A DNA stretch of 64,000 nt from Coix lacryma-jobi var. lacryma-jobi (GCA_009763385.1 CM019824.1:106906660-106970659); one strand, 5' to 3'. Shown: positions 44,201-56,743, numbered from the stretch's first letter. Notes: generated by a model not told the origin, from the sequence alone. Made by a program: numbers and translations.

Positions 44201-45360
44201 ATGGTTTGTCCTTCTTCTCGTTTTGAGCGTGCAGATGATCATGAGGTTGGTGAGCCTCTTTTTGATGATGAGGACGAAGGTGCTGAAGGGATGGATGACC
44301 CAGCACCTCCTCCACCTGCTGTGCCGCAAGGAGCGGCTTCTACTACGACTCACGGCCCCGACCCTTCTTCCTCGATGACTTGGGGGCCGTGGGATCCGCC
44401 ACCTCGAGCGGTACCTTTTGTACCCGAGGAGGCACCAGCTGCTGTTGAGGGGTAGGATACATCAGCTCGGGAGGTGCCTCAACACATTCAGCGCCAACAC
44501 CCACCTCAACAGGTCATCGGCAGCATCGGCGAACGTGTCACTTGGTCTAGGTCACAACAAATCTCTCACTTTGCTCATTGTGCATTTGTTGCTGATTTTG
44601 AACCCCGAGATGTTGGACACGCTTTGACGGATCTGGATTGGGTCAATGCCATGCATGAGGATCTTGAAAACTTTGAGAGAAATCGGGTTTGGGTGCTTGT
44701 TCCTTTTCCTCCTGAGTGTCATCCTATTGGGACAAAATGGGTTTTCGAAAACAAACAAGGAGAAGATGGCCATGTTGTGAGAAACAAGGCCAGACTTGTA
44801 GCCTAGGTGTATAGTCAGAAGGAGGGGATAGACTATGAGGAGACTTTTGCTCCTGTAGCTTGTTTAGAGGCAATTAGGATACTCTTGGCTTTTGCTGCAT
44901 ACAAAGAGTTTAAACTTTTTCAAATGAATGTCAAGAGTGCCTTCTTAAATGGCTACATAGAAGAGGAGGTGTATGTGAAACAAACCCCCGGTTTCAAAAA
45001 TCCCAAGTTTCCAAACCATGTTTTTAAACTCCACAAAGCGTTGTATGGTTTGAAACAAGCCCCTAGTGCCTGGTATGATAGGTTAAAAACCCTTTTGCTT
45101 GCTAAGGGTTTTAAAATGGGATGTTTGGATAAAACGCTCTTTCTCCTCAAGCAAGGCAATGATACTATCTTGGTCCAGATTTACGTTGATGGTATCATTT
45201 TCGGTGGTTCTTCTCATGCTTTGGTTGCCAAGTTTGCAGATACTATGAGCAGGGAATTTGAGATGAGCATGATGGGCGAGTTGACGTTTTTCCTCGGATT
45301 GCAAATCAAGCAATCTCGAGAGGGAACGTTTGTGCACCAGGGTAAGTATACCAAGGATAT
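44200..45360 (+). pseudogene. pol: SIRE linker and reverse transcriptase, catalytic Asp lost
   Basis: An acidic Pro-rich linker (DDPAPPPPAVPQ; TAG at 44453-44455) leads into RT: HALTDLDWVNAMHEDLENFE, WVFENKQGEDGHVVRNKARL, TAG at 44804-44806, YSQKEGIDYEETFAPVACLE, FLNGYIEEEVYVKQTPGF and ALYGLKQAPSAWYDRL. The catalytic box reads QIYVDGIIFGG: the second Asp of YVDD is Gly (GAT to GGT, 45191-45193). All segments share one frame. With the altered protease and knuckle this makes the copy non-functional. Confidence 0.92.
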
Positions 45361-46126
45361 CCTGAAGAAATTCTACATGGGTGAGGCCAAGCCTCTTCCA
45401 ACACCCATGTCGACCACGACGGCCCTGGATGCGGACAAGGGTGGAGAAGCTGTGGACCAGAAGGAGTACCGGAGTATGATCGGGTCGCTGCTGTACCTGA
45501 CGGCGACACGCCCGGACATTCAGTTTGCGGTGTGTCTTTGCGCGTGATTTCAGTCATCGCCGCACACCTCTCACCGTCAGGCGGTCAAGCGCATCATGAG
45601 ATACTTATGCTTCACTCTAGAATTTGGGATTTGGTATTCTGCTTCCTCCACCCTCTCCCTTTATGGTTATTCCGATGCCGATTTTGCCGGTTGTCGCATT
45701 GAACGCAAGTCCTCTTCTGGAACTTGTCAGTTTATTGGTTGTTCTCTTTTATCGTGGTCTTCTCGCAAGCAGTCTAGTGTCACCCAGTCTACCATGGAGG
45801 CTGAGTATGTTGCTGCGGCTAGCTGCTGTTCCCGGTTGCTCTGGATGATGGCCACTTTGCGTGATTTTGGTCTGAGTTTTACTCGCGTTCCTTTGCTTTG
45901 TGACAGCATGAGTGCGATTAGCGTTGCTTAGAACCCCATGCTGCACTCTAAGACCAAACACATTGATGTGCTCTTTAATTTTTTGCGAGACCACTATGAG
46001 AAGGGTGATATCGACCTTCGCCATGTCGATACTCACTATCAGTTGGCTGATATTTTCACCAAGCCTTTGGACCAATCAACTTTTGCTAGGTTGAGAGGTG
46101 AGCTTGGTGTGTGTTTCCCCTTTTAG
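45361..46126 (+). pseudogene. pol: SIRE RNase H and pol C-terminus
   Basis: Connection (YRSMIGSLLYLTATRPDIQF), TGA at 45545-45547 (probably CGA), then RNase H: GYSDADFAGCRIERKSSSGT, SVTQSTMEAEYVAAASCC, PLLCDSMSAISVA, TAG at 45929-45931, and SKTKHIDVLFNFLRDHYEKG with THYQLADIFTKPLD. It ends at the stop at 46124-46126. It would degrade the RNA strand during copying. Confidence 0.9.
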
Positions 46127-47635
46127 ATGGGGGAAACATTTTGGCTCTTGTATTATAAACTGACTTTGTGTTTTTCATTTGGTTTCTTCATGCATTTTCT
46201 GCATTTCATCTTGCATATTTACATTCAGAGCTTCATATATACAATCTTTAGAATGTGACTATGCTCTGTATAGTAGTTGCTCCGATACTTTATGATGATG
46301 CTTGTAGCTTATGCTCTTTCTGATCACTAATACATGTTGTGAGCAGAGCTATTTTATGAATGGTGAACTTGCTTAATGAACATAAAACTTGAAAATGTTC
46401 ACCATTCAGATATGCAACTAGCATGTGTAGGATGTGTTGAAGTCACTTGTGCTTTTCATATATGCTAGGTTGCTATGTCTCTAGTTCTGAGTCATTCACT
46501 TGCTTGGTATGTTCATATGATGCTTTAATTTTGAACCAAGTAAAGTCAATTGGAAAGATCGAGATGGGATTGCTTGTCAGCACATCACAGTTTCGATACT
46601 ATTTCTCATTGCACTTTGAGTTAAACTTGAGCTGTGTAGTGTTTGACGGAAACTGTTGCTTTAAGCTCCTGATTGCTTCTGCATAGGCTTCGCACAGTTG
46701 AAAAGTTAGGCAATGACAAGGTTTCAACCTCTCGCAATCACATGCTGAAATTTGACCTTGTGTAATTTAACCGCTGCAACTCTGATAAAATTTGCATACA
46801 CAAGTCTATGTTTCATTCTATAGCATGATAGTTGAACTGTGCTAGGGGTAGTTCACCTTGTATACATGTTTAGCACTTGTTTGACTTCCTGTCTATACAT
46901 GCTTAGTGCTATTTTGATGGTGAATACCTGTTTTGATTGAAAACTGCTCTTGTTGCTCAAATGCTCAGATTTCGTATTTAGTGATCAGCTTGAGCCTTTG
47001 CTAGCATTCTGTGCATTTTATGAGTCATCGGATCAGCATTCTGTTGAGCATCTTCATATTCTATCGACTATATTCCGGAAGCTGCTAACTTGCATTTTGA
47101 CTCATATGCATTTGGAGGGAGAGTTCTTCTGTCAAGGGGGAGAAATTTGTCTAAATGGTGCATTTTCATCTAAGGGGGAGAAAATATTGACAAATCATGT
47201 GCGCTCTCTGTGTTCGAGAGATTTCCTGGTTGTGTGCACTATTTGAGGGGGAGTTTTTGCTCTCATGCTTTTCAGTTGATATCAAGCTTTCTTCAGTCTT
47301 TATCGTGCTTCCTCACTAGCGGTGTTGAGCCCGTTCTGCCTCTTCTTGAGGGCTAGCCCTGTTTTGCTTGAATTCCAGTTGATTTTTCAATTGGTATCGA
47401 GTTTTCTCGCTAGCGGTGTTGAGCCTGTTGTACCTCTTCTTGAGGGCTAGCTTTGCTTTGCTTGGTTGCATCGAGCCGTTGCCCATGTCTTTGAGAACCA
47501 AGTTGTTTTGCTCTTTCCACTTGACCTTCTTTGGCTTTGTTATGCTTTTGGGTCATTTGGTCGAGTTCTCTCTCTTTCTTCCTCCCTTCCTCTATTCTAT
47601 TATGATTTATGTTGGTAGTTGACAATACACTCATC
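46127..47635 (+). other. SIRE 3' UTR
   Basis: Non-coding, AT-rich. GGGGGAG motifs lie at 47134-47142, 47172-47180 and 47245-47253. The hairpin modules are at 47316-47502. No env-like ORF is present, unlike the element at the left edge. Confidence 0.8.
47316..47502 (+). repeat. Nested hairpin modules with changing stems, SIRE 3' UTR
   Basis: Three modules with outer stems CTAGC/GCTAG (47316-47356), GCTAGC/GCTAGC (47409-47451) and CTTGGTT/AACCAAG (47461-47502). They contain GTTGAGCC or ATCGAGCC and an inner foldback, the same design as the modules in the non-autonomous element. Confidence 0.83.
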
Positions 47636-47646
47636 AAGGGGGAGAT
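47636..47646 (+). promoter_or_regulatory. Polypurine tract of SIRE element
   Basis: AAGGGGGAGAT abuts the TG of the 3' LTR. Confidence 0.88.
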
Positions 47647-47996
47647 TGCGGATACATGGGTGTATGCCGAGTCTCTGAGTGATGAGTGATTGTCAACTGG
47701 AATGATGCGCATGTTCTTTGGCTTGTGTTGTGCAGGTGTCGAGGACGGATACAGTGATCAAAGGCAAGGTGAAGGTCAAGTAGAGACGTGCCGTGCCGAT
47801 GGACCGAGAGTGGCGAAGGGCGGACATGAGGCTTGGACTGAGGGACTGGTGGCCTGAGGATTAGCTGTGGTGGCTGACAGCCTGGGACAGCGACGAGCAA
47901 AGACTTGCGGTCACGGTGTTGCTCGGGTCGAGGACCTAGGGACACGTGTCGGTGGATGGGGTGCACGGGCGGTGCATCCCCTCTACGGCTCGGTTT

Positions 47997-48262
47997 GGTG
48001 GTTGAGCCACAGAAAAACCACCGAGTGGACGGTTTCCAGGTTTGGGCCTCAAAACCTGTGCGCTGATGGTTTCCGAGTTTGGGCCACAAAACTCGGGCTG
48101 AGGACGGTTTCCAGGTTTGGGCCTCAAAACCTAGGCGCTGCTGGTTTTTGAGTTTGCGACACAAAACTCAGGCGATGGACGGCTGGTTTCCCGGTTTGGG
48201 CCTCAAAACCGGGGGTTGGCTGTGAAGGCTGGTTTCTCAGTTTGGGCCACAAAACCGGGGGC
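47997..48262. repeat. Covarying hairpin array, SIRE 3' LTR
   Basis: Same order as in the 5' LTR: GGTGGTT/AACCACC, CCAGGTTT/AAACCTG, CCGAGTTT/AAACTCGG, CCAGGTTT/AAACCTAG, a decayed unit, CCCGGTTT/AAACCGGG, and a decayed last unit. Confidence 0.86.
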
Positions 48263-49049
48263 GACGTCCGGGAAAAGGACAAGCAGAGCGGTGGCGGCAC
48301 GTGGCGGCGATCGGTGACGTTGCGTCGAGGCAACACTACCAGTTGTGCGGGCGTGGCCATCGGTTCACCACCTACCATGAGTTGGTCCAGAATAACCCTA
48401 GGGTATAGCTGGTTCGCTCTATAATTAGTTAGGGGTAGAGTGGGAATTAGAATTAGGATAAGTAGATGGAGACACCCACCTCCCATCCCATCTCAGTCAT
48501 TTGCTCTTTGCCTTCTAGGTTTTCCCGCTCTCCCAATCCCCTGCTGTAGCAACTGAGATCCGCAGAGAACCATACCTCTGTGTACTGGAGATTTTGAGGA
48601 AGTGAGACCGTAATCTCACTGTTGTAGCGTGTGGTAGCCACACGGTTGCAGATCGATGACTTGATTCGCGTTTTGTTCGTGTTGTTCGCGTTCTTCGTTT
48701 CTCCGCGATTTTCCCATCACTCGATCTCCCTCTCTACTGCGTCTTTTCGAAATCCGTTTGAATCAACTTGTTCTTTATAGTGATGAGATCATTTCCACTG
48801 AAGGAATTCATCTAACTCCTCACGAGCAAGCAGATCGAGTCGATTTCGTTTTCGTGGCGCTTTTTTGGTTCATACACCTTCCCATTCGATTTCCCGTTGA
48901 TTGAATCAATTTGAGCGGATGATTTCTTGGGGATAGTCTCCTAACTACCTCGTGATCATTCTCTCCAAGTTTGGTATCAAGGGATTTTGAGTTGAATCGA
49001 TTTTGAGAGGATTTTGGAGAAGGGCGACCGAAATCGCCCTCTCTGTTCG

Positions 49050-49318
49050 TCCGCGGACAATCCGCCAGGTGAACCGCGGACAGTCCGCGCGTCGGGGTCG
49101 GTCAGATCAGTGGCCTGACTCCGCGCTGTTGGGGAAGCATTTTTGAACTGCGAACAGTCCACCGTTGGGACTCGCAGACAGTCCGGGAGTCGTCCAGGGG
49201 GGTTCCAGCAGCAGTGCGTTTTTTGCAACTTTGACCGGCGGACAGTCCGCCACCAGAGCCCGGACATTCCGCCGTTGGGCAGACAGTCCGCGGACTGAAC
49301 ACCGGACAGTCCGGGAAT
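49050..49318. repeat. GGACAGTCC palindrome array, SIRE 3' LTR
   Basis: Collinear with 29560-29825. Several words have single changes that break the palindrome. Confidence 0.85.
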
Positions 49319-52300
49319 CGGCTGAAGCCTCTGGTTTAGTGTGTTTGCTCTCCCGACTTCTTCGCTTGGTTTCTGGACTTCTCGTTTGGTCCTAGAGTTG
49401 ACCAAGGAACCTCTCTAGGTATCTTTGCTACTTGTTAGCATTGGTATTTGGAGATTTCCCGACGTAGCCTTCCATCTACGATCGGGACATGGTTTTTGAG
49501 GGTTGAACTTGTGTCGGCTATTTTGGAGTTTGGTTCGCCATTGCTTCGTGGTGCCTCGCTATGATCCTAGGGATCATCCACCCTCTTCCAAGGGTCGTGG
49601 GCATCACGGTTTCGATCTAAGTTTTTGGGGACAAAAGGCTAAAGTTTCGAGAGAAATTTTTGAGCTCCCATTCACCCCCCTCTGGTTGTAACAGAACCGA
49701 CCAATTTGCACCAGATTAAGCACTGAAATCTCCGCTTAGCGCAAAGATCATCAAGTACTTAAGCTCATACAAACCCGGTAGTCCGGAAATCTCGAGGGAT
49801 TTCAAATCATTTCAACATTCAGCCAAGATCGTACTAGTTCAATGACATGCCCACAAGTTACATCACAGTTCAAATACATCAGAGTACGAAACAATATTAC
49901 AAACCATAGTTTTTGAGTAGTAGCGGAAGCAACATAGTACTTAATATAAGTTTGGATTGTTCTCAATACAGTGCCATTTATCTGACCATGTCCACAAAAG
50001 CATTAGATAAGGTAAGTGGTGACCATGCCCCTAGTCTAATCATCACCCGTAACCGGGTACAGGCAGTTCTCGCAGTAGCCATAGAAGCATTGGCCATCTG
50101 CAACAATAAGGGAAATAAACCCTGAGTACAAGAAGGTACTCAGCTAGACTTACCCAACATAAACTAGAAATAATGAGACACCAAGGATCATGTAGGCTAT
50201 ATAGGTGGGGTTGGCTACACATACTCCTTTGCATGAAAGCGTTTATGAGTAAAACTCATTTTAGGATGTTGGCAGTTGCTTTTAATAATTAATTCTACAT
50301 TACTAGGTTTGCACCTGAACTAAGCAAGCACTTGACTAATTAATCAAGCAAGAGTGACTATTTCATCAATAGCCTTTCAGATTCAACATCATATCCATCT
50401 TTAGTTCCATAAGTTCTACGACAATGGTCTACAGTCAATTGCTCACTGTCTAGGAGCGATGGCGATTATAATCGATTCCTACCCAGCTGGGGATAAAATG
50501 TCTCACACTCGCCCGGCACATCCAGCTACGGCAGTCGTAAGCTACCAGTCAGGAGATTCGAGAACACAACGCGCGGGACGACCATGGGCCCTTCTACACT
50601 GGGGGTTATCTCAGTGCTAGGTCGCTCAAGCTATAACTGCCCACGGTCATGCCAGGTCGATCAGGCCCTGCCTGCCCTCGGACCATGCCAGGTTCTTCAG
50701 AATAGTTGCCCACGGTACAGCTGAGGCCCTGGGTGTTAGGCGTCAACATCTCCATCACCGGCTTGAATAACCTTACTCGGCTTCGCGGGGGTTACTCAGA
50801 CTTACTCCGTTAAGTGATCGACGCGTTCAATTTGACTGAAGGGACATTCCCGAACGGGTCCTATGCGACATAGACGGGAGACTACTAGCACACAGAACCC
50901 ATGTTCTGCTGCTCTTACATCCCGCCTTTGTCTCAAATTAATTATCACATGGTTAACTCCATGATAGCACAGGCTAAACATGATCAGTATCCACCTATAC
51001 GCGGGAGACAGGAAATCACCCGACTTTTACCGATCTAAGCAAGGCTAAGCATATATCGAGCGTAGACCTAAACAGGGACATCAAGATATAATTGCAAGTG
51101 GACAAGGATAAGTAATAATGCATCAACGGTAGCAATCAATTCCTATAACCTAATGCAACAGTCATCATCAGGTTAATTGTAAGACGTTTGCAAACCGTAG
51201 GAGTTAGAATGCTCCGGGGCTTGCCATTCTCGAAATCAGACGGATGGTGGTCGCGACACTCGGGTAGTTCTTCGACGTCGGTCCCTCCGGCTTCCTCGGT
51301 CAGAGACTCCTCCTGGTTCAGCTCTTCCTACGACGGCTGGTTCTGGGTCTCTTCCGTTGATCTTGTATGATGCGTAAAATGTATGAATAGGATGAATGCA
51401 TATTGAATGCATAGGTGATGCACAGGACTAGAAACAATCAGGAGATAAGCACAGGTCATCTACTTCATTTTCTTCAACAAGACAGTGAACATCATCCTAA
51501 GTGTTATAAAAGACCTTAATATCTAACCAACCATTTAACCTTCCTAACTAACTTGTTAAGATGTATCATTACCACAGCAACACCTACTTAATTAATTTAT
51601 TCTCATCTAACTACTTGCTGAAATAAACCTATTTATTCATGCTTATAACAGCAACCCATCCTAGACAGCTTCAGAAAAATCTACAAAAATTACCCTAGAT
51701 TGATAACATGCATAACAGTCCACTGTCCAGATTTTAAGCCATTTGGATTTAAACACTGTCACCTATGAAAAAGACAAATATTATGAAGAAAAGGTGCCTT
51801 GAACTACACACTATAACAGAAAGTGTCAAACAACAAATTTCATATTTTTCTTCTAAACTTCTTAGCACAAGAGCAGTCTACAAAAATTATCAGGTTCATA
51901 TTCATCGTATTTCAATTACTACAAATTTTACAAGAAAATAGCATTTAAACATTTTAATTGCTACTGCAAAAATATTTCACAGAACAACTCCATATTAAAA
52001 TTTTTCCTAAAATTACTCACCTGCACAAACCTAACAAAACTAGAATCACATTTTTCCAATCTATACAGAATTAGTTATGCATTTTCCAAGTTAACAGCAA
52101 TTTCCTAACTTAATTAAATCTGCATATAAAAATATCACCAAAAATGCATTTAACATTTTTCACAGGTAGATCTCTTCGTTCTTAACCCAACAAAATTTGT
52201 TTCACAGGATTTGGACATAAAATGAGCCTTGAATGAATTTTTGAAGCTTTTTAACCAAATCTGCAAAACCTATTTTAAAGAAAACTTGACCTAAACTGCT

Positions 52301-53855
52301 ACGGACACCCGGCTATGAGCACCTACAGACACAAGCTAAAATGCTACACGCACCCGGCTATCCCGAGCGCTAGCGTACCTAAACTTCTCTTCTTCTCTCT
52401 CCCTCTCACTGCCAAAGGGCCCCGCTGGTCAGACGACCCCACTCGCTAGCGGTCAACGGGCCCACGCGTCGGAGGCACACGGCTCCCGCCAGAGTTGACC
52501 GGCGTTTTCTCGCCGGCGGCGAGGTTTCCGGCGACACCAACTACACGGCTAGACTCACCAAAGCAAGGCGGACATGGTCGGCTAGGTCTCAAGGCCAGAG
52601 CATCATCGGAGCAAGCTCAACGGCGGCAATGGCAGAGCGGCGGCGTGGCAACTCTATGGCGCGGCTTTGCCCGGCTAACCCAGGGCTCGGCGGCGCGAGC
52701 ATCAGCTCTAGCACACCCTAAGCAACCTATTGGGCAGACTATCGAGCCTTGCCGACACCGGCATTGCTCGGTGCCACGCATGGCGGCAGTCCGTGGCGGT
52801 CATGGCAGTGACATGGCTTGGTTCCGTGCAACCTACAGCGAAAGGAGGGTCTCCATCTAACCCTAAGCACCTATGGAGGGAGGCGAAGCTAGGACGGGGC
52901 TTGGCTTGGGCTGGCTTGGCCGGGAATGGCCGGTCTACGGCATGGTCATGGCGGCGGCCATGGCGAGAACCCGAGGTTGGCACTCGGTGTTCCGCCGGCT
53001 AGAGAGGAGAAGAGGGGAAACCAACCCTTGCTTGTGAAAGAGGAGGTTTGGGCGGATTGGTCGACGGAAGGAATCGGGCGGCGGTGCATTGAGTGGTTAG
53101 AAATTGCTCGCCGGAATTCGGCGGCGGCGGCAGCTTTGGTGAACTGGAGAGGATGAGTGAAGGAGGATGGCGAGTTTGCGAGCGAGAGAGTGGGCGAGGA
53201 AGTGAGCTTCTGGCTCGCGAGCGCATGGCAGAGAGGAGGCAAAGGGAATGAAGGGCTCGGTGCATTGCACCTAGCCGGTTCCCATCGTGAGGGCTCCCGA
53301 CCGGGCGCGGCGGCACCAGGAATCGGCGGCCACGCGGCGAGCGCGCAGCGAAGGGGCAGAGCACGTGGGCGGTTTGGTCGGAATCCAGGGGCGGCGAGCG
53401 ACGGTTTGAACGGCCTGGCAGGCGGGCCTGCGGCGGCAGCGGCTGCGGCGGCGAGCGGCGGCAGCCAGCGGCGCGCGCGGGGAGGGGGGAGAAGGGGCTG
53501 ACAGGTGGGGCCCGCTGGCAGGTTTAAACAAAAGAGGTTTTTGAAATTTCTTTGCTGCTCTATATCTCCCAAACTAAGCCAAACTAGGAAAAGGTTCTAA
53601 AAGCAAAGTTGCTTAGAATTTTGCAAAGAACAATTCATCTTTAAGGCTCATGTCCAAATTCTGCTTAGAAAAAGAATTTTACTCCTAATCAAACTTTCTA
53701 ATGTAAGAAATCATATTTTAAAAACTTTTTCCGAGATAGTGCTTTTAAGCAAAGTTGTTCCTTCTATCAAGATCTACAACTTTGGTTTAAGGCACTAGGT
53801 CAGAAACAGTAAGAAAAACATGGGTGTACTAGAAGCTAAACAAGGACTTAAACAC

Positions 53856-54222
53856 TGTGGGACAGAGTCCCCGGGTACTCCGCAAGGAAGGGCGAAGACC
53901 TAGTCCAACTAGGACTCTCCATGTAATCCTAGTAGTATTGCTACCTTGTAATCCTACTAAGACTCCTAAGATTGTAACCGACTAGGACTCTTGCCTCCTC
54001 GACTATATAAAGAGAGGCAGAGCTCCCTAGATCGGTACACAGAGATAAGCGCAGGGCGCCATATATGATTCTACCAACTGGACGTAGGGATGCTATTCAG
54101 CAGACTGAACCAGTATAAATCATTGTCTCTGCGTTTACCATCGAGTTCTGCATACGTCGATCCCCACCGAACAAATCGTCTGAGATCCCTCAAGATGAGT
54201 TGCCGGTTAACAAACACCGAGA
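53856..54222 (+). repeat. 5' LTR of small LTR element
   Basis: 367 bp, TGTGGGAC to ACCGAGA (terminal CA changed to GA). TATA box TATATAA at 54004-54010. Identical in length to the copy at 56377-56743. Confidence 0.9.
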
Positions 54223-56376
54223 GCTGGCGCGCCAGGTAGGGGATTTCGGCGCAATTGCGATCAAGATCTCGATGGACATCAAGATCAAATTTTCTGACGT
54301 AGAACAACTTTCACCAGCGCAAGACGAGCTGTCTGGGCCAAAAGCAAGCTGCAAGCGAATCATCCAAGCTGCAAGCAAGCCAAGCCACGGGCAACGAACA
54401 AGACTCCGCGCGTACTTCCGACTACCCGGACTCGGCCGACTACTCCACTCGGATTCAACGTATTAGTCGGGAACGAGATCCAGATGATCAAGAATTACTC
54501 GGCAACAACCCGGCTCGATCAAGAATCTGCTGAGGAGCTGTTCCGACTAATCGACTTCATCAACAACCAACTACTCGTATATCCACAATGCATGGATACC
54601 GAGTCATCGAGCTATCATGTTGCCATTAGCCGCAAGTGAGCCATGAGCCACAAGCGAGCTGTCGAGCAGTCATCAAGCCATCATGCTGCCGTAAAGCCAC
54701 AAGTGAGCCATAAGCCGCATGTGAGCCCTCAAGCTACTGTTGAGCTGTGAGCGAACCATCAAGCTGTCGTTGAGCCGTAAGTAAGCAAGACCTCAAGCTG
54801 CTGTTGAGCCATGAGCGAGCCATCAAGCTGCCGTTGAGCCGCAAAAGCGAGCCTTCGAGCTGCTATTGAGCCACAAGCGAGCCATCAAGCCGCTGTCAAG
54901 CTGCAAGCAAGCGAGCCCTCGAGTTGCTGATTGAACCGCAAGCAAGCCATCAAGTTGTCGTTGAGCCACGAGCGAGCCGTCGAGCCACAAGCGAGCTATC
55001 GAGCAGGCGTTGAACCATCAAGCTGTTATCAAGCTGCAAACAAGTCGTCCGAGTAATAAGCAAGTCGTCCGAGTACCAAGGCATCCATTACTCGAATATC
55101 TCGGCGATGTCGACTACTCCCCTCGACGGTGCCGACTACCCCACTCGGCGGTGCTGACCACTCAACTCGGCATCAACTAAGCTAAGTCACGCTTTAATAT
55201 TTTTAATATTTTTAAATATTAATTGTGAGCTGCTACAGCCACATCATAATTGCATTCCCGACTACTCATATAGCTCCGAGCTTGTAGTCGGGACAACACC
55301 TCATGGGTGTACAATGTACACTCGGAGCGTGCTCTTTTTTCGCGCAGCATGACTGCTATAATCTTCTCTTAGCAAGTTGTTAAATTACTTGAGTAAGTGC
55401 AAGCCTTAATCCGTGAAGCCTGTACCTCACGCTCGACAAATAAAGCTCGACACGCAGGATAGGTGCTTAACGTCACAGGCCCACTACTCGGGTGATTTAA
55501 ACAACCTAGCAAGAGCAAGATGCAAAAAATTTCATATGCATTTGTTAATGTTGGGACATGCTCCCGACTTGATATCATGAATATCAGTTACTACAAAATT
55601 TTGTATGTCTTCTTTGCAGGGAAAAGATATGGACTACAACACCGATTGAGGTACACCCCTGAGGGTTGCCTCACTCGGACACCACGCCGTTGGGTTAGGT
55701 ACGCCCCTGAGGGCTGCCTCACTCGAACACCATGTTGTTGCGACTTGCTTCAAACATGGTTATGATGATTTGGGAGTTCCGAGGTGGGGGTGATACGTGG
55801 TCTCCGGTGAGGAGACTACCCACCCGAAGCCTTGGGCTCACCAATATCCTACTTCGATCAAGCTCATTCTCCTCGACGGCTTAGTCAGCATTAAGCTCGG
55901 GGGCTCGGTCATTGCCTCAGCTTAGTCGACTTCACTCCGACTACGCTCGGGAGCTGGGATTCAAGGATGAAAGATCAAAATTACAAGCATTCAAGGACTC
56001 GACAACAAGCATACGATGATCCTTGTCTTCGGAAGATTACTCGGCTGCACCCTTGAGGATGTCTACAAGATCCTACAATCGACTCCGAGTAGTCGATTTT
56101 AGGCTCAGGGGCTGCGGGATACATATCCTCAGATGTTGCATCCAAATTTCTTCGAAAGGAATTGGAGCAATTTCAGACAAGACCCTCTAGCTCTTTATGC
56201 TAAACAGCAAGAGGCTCGAGGGCTACACCCAATGGGTGCGCTTTTCAGAAAGCGCACACCATTAGAAGACTTCAAGAGCACTTTATGGTTTCTCTCAGAA
56301 GGTACTCGGATGACACTTGATCAAGGCCAAGGTCTCAAGATGACTTCACCGACAAACCATGAAGAGCTCGGGGGCT
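54223..56376 (+). other. Non-coding interior of small LTR element
   Basis: No long ORF. 54600-55030 is a degenerate tandem of GAGCCATCAAGCTG / CGTTGAGCCGCAAGC words. Two ~48-bp copies with CCCCTGAGGGYTGCCTCACTCG lie at about 55650 and 55698. A perfect hairpin with 9-bp stem GTGCGCTTT/AAAGCGCAC and loop TCAG is at 56236-56257, just after CACCC-AAT-GGGTG. The rest shows no structure I can name. Confidence 0.75.
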
Positions 56377-56743
56377 TGTGGGACAAAGTCCCCGGGTACT
56401 CCGCAAGGAAGGGCGAAGACCTAGTCCAACTAGGACTCTCCATGTAATCCTAGTAGTATTGCTACCTTGTAATCCTACTAAGACTCCTAAGATTGTAACC
56501 GACTAGGACTCTTGCCTCCTAGACTATATAAAGAGAGGCAGAGCTCCCTAGATCGGTACACAGAGATAAGCGCAGGGCGCCATATATGATTCCCCCAACT
56601 GGACGTAGGGATGCTATTCAGCAGACCGAACCAGTATAAATCATTATCTCTGCATTTACCATCGAGTTCTGCATACGTCGATCCCCACCGAACAAATCGT
56701 CTGAGATCCCTCAAGACGAGTTGCCGGTTAACAAACACCGACA
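56377..56743 (+). repeat. 3' LTR of small LTR element
   Basis: 367 bp, TGTGGGAC to ACCGACA, with TATATAA at 56525-56531. Few differences from the 5' copy. Confidence 0.9.

Larger units (their letters stand above)
28153..49686 (+). mobile_element. Ty1/copia SIRE (Maximus) retrotransposon with nested insertions
   Basis: 5' LTR, Met-tRNA primer site, gag, pol in copia order (protease, integrase, RT, RNase H), long 3' UTR, polypurine tract and 3' LTR. The 3' LTR stops 30-odd bases short of its normal end at 49686, where a chromovirus begins. The left flank CTAAG (28148-28152) should reappear outside the window. A 10-kb non-autonomous relative splits pol at 33185. Protease, RT and gag zinc-knuckle residues are mutated, so the copy is dead. 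Confidence 0.92.
47647..49686 (+). repeat. 3' LTR of SIRE element, end cut by chromovirus insertion
   Basis: 2040 bp, collinear with the 5' LTR up to CCCCCTCTGGT, where the chromovirus LTR starts. The missing ~33 bases should lie beyond the window on the far side of the chromovirus, after a repeat of CTGGT. Confidence 0.92.
53856..56743 (+). mobile_element. Small non-coding LTR element, Tat-related primer and polypurine sites
   Basis: 2888 bp: two 367-bp LTRs, a primer site TGGCGCGCCAGGTAGGGG (54225-54242), 2.1 kb of non-coding interior and a polypurine tract GAGCTCGGGGGCT (56364-56376). The signals resemble grass Tat-lineage and large non-coding derivatives, so it would depend on a Tat helper. 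No gag or pol fragment is visible. Target duplication is unclear (AACAC left, CACTC or CACAC right). It sits 98 bases inside the chromovirus A LTR start. Confidence 0.85.

Noticed and set aside
50400..51180. Possible structured RNA in the AT-poor part of the chromovirus A LTR (words like CCATGCCAGG and GCCCACGG repeated)
   Set aside because: A few repeated words but no consistent pairing or unit length; treated as ordinary LTR sequence.
52946..53572. Minus-strand open frame of ~200 codons in the chromovirus A LTR
   Set aside because: GC-rich, Ala/Pro/Arg low complexity with open frames in several phases; no domain and no counterpart in the other LTR family. Most likely a composition effect.
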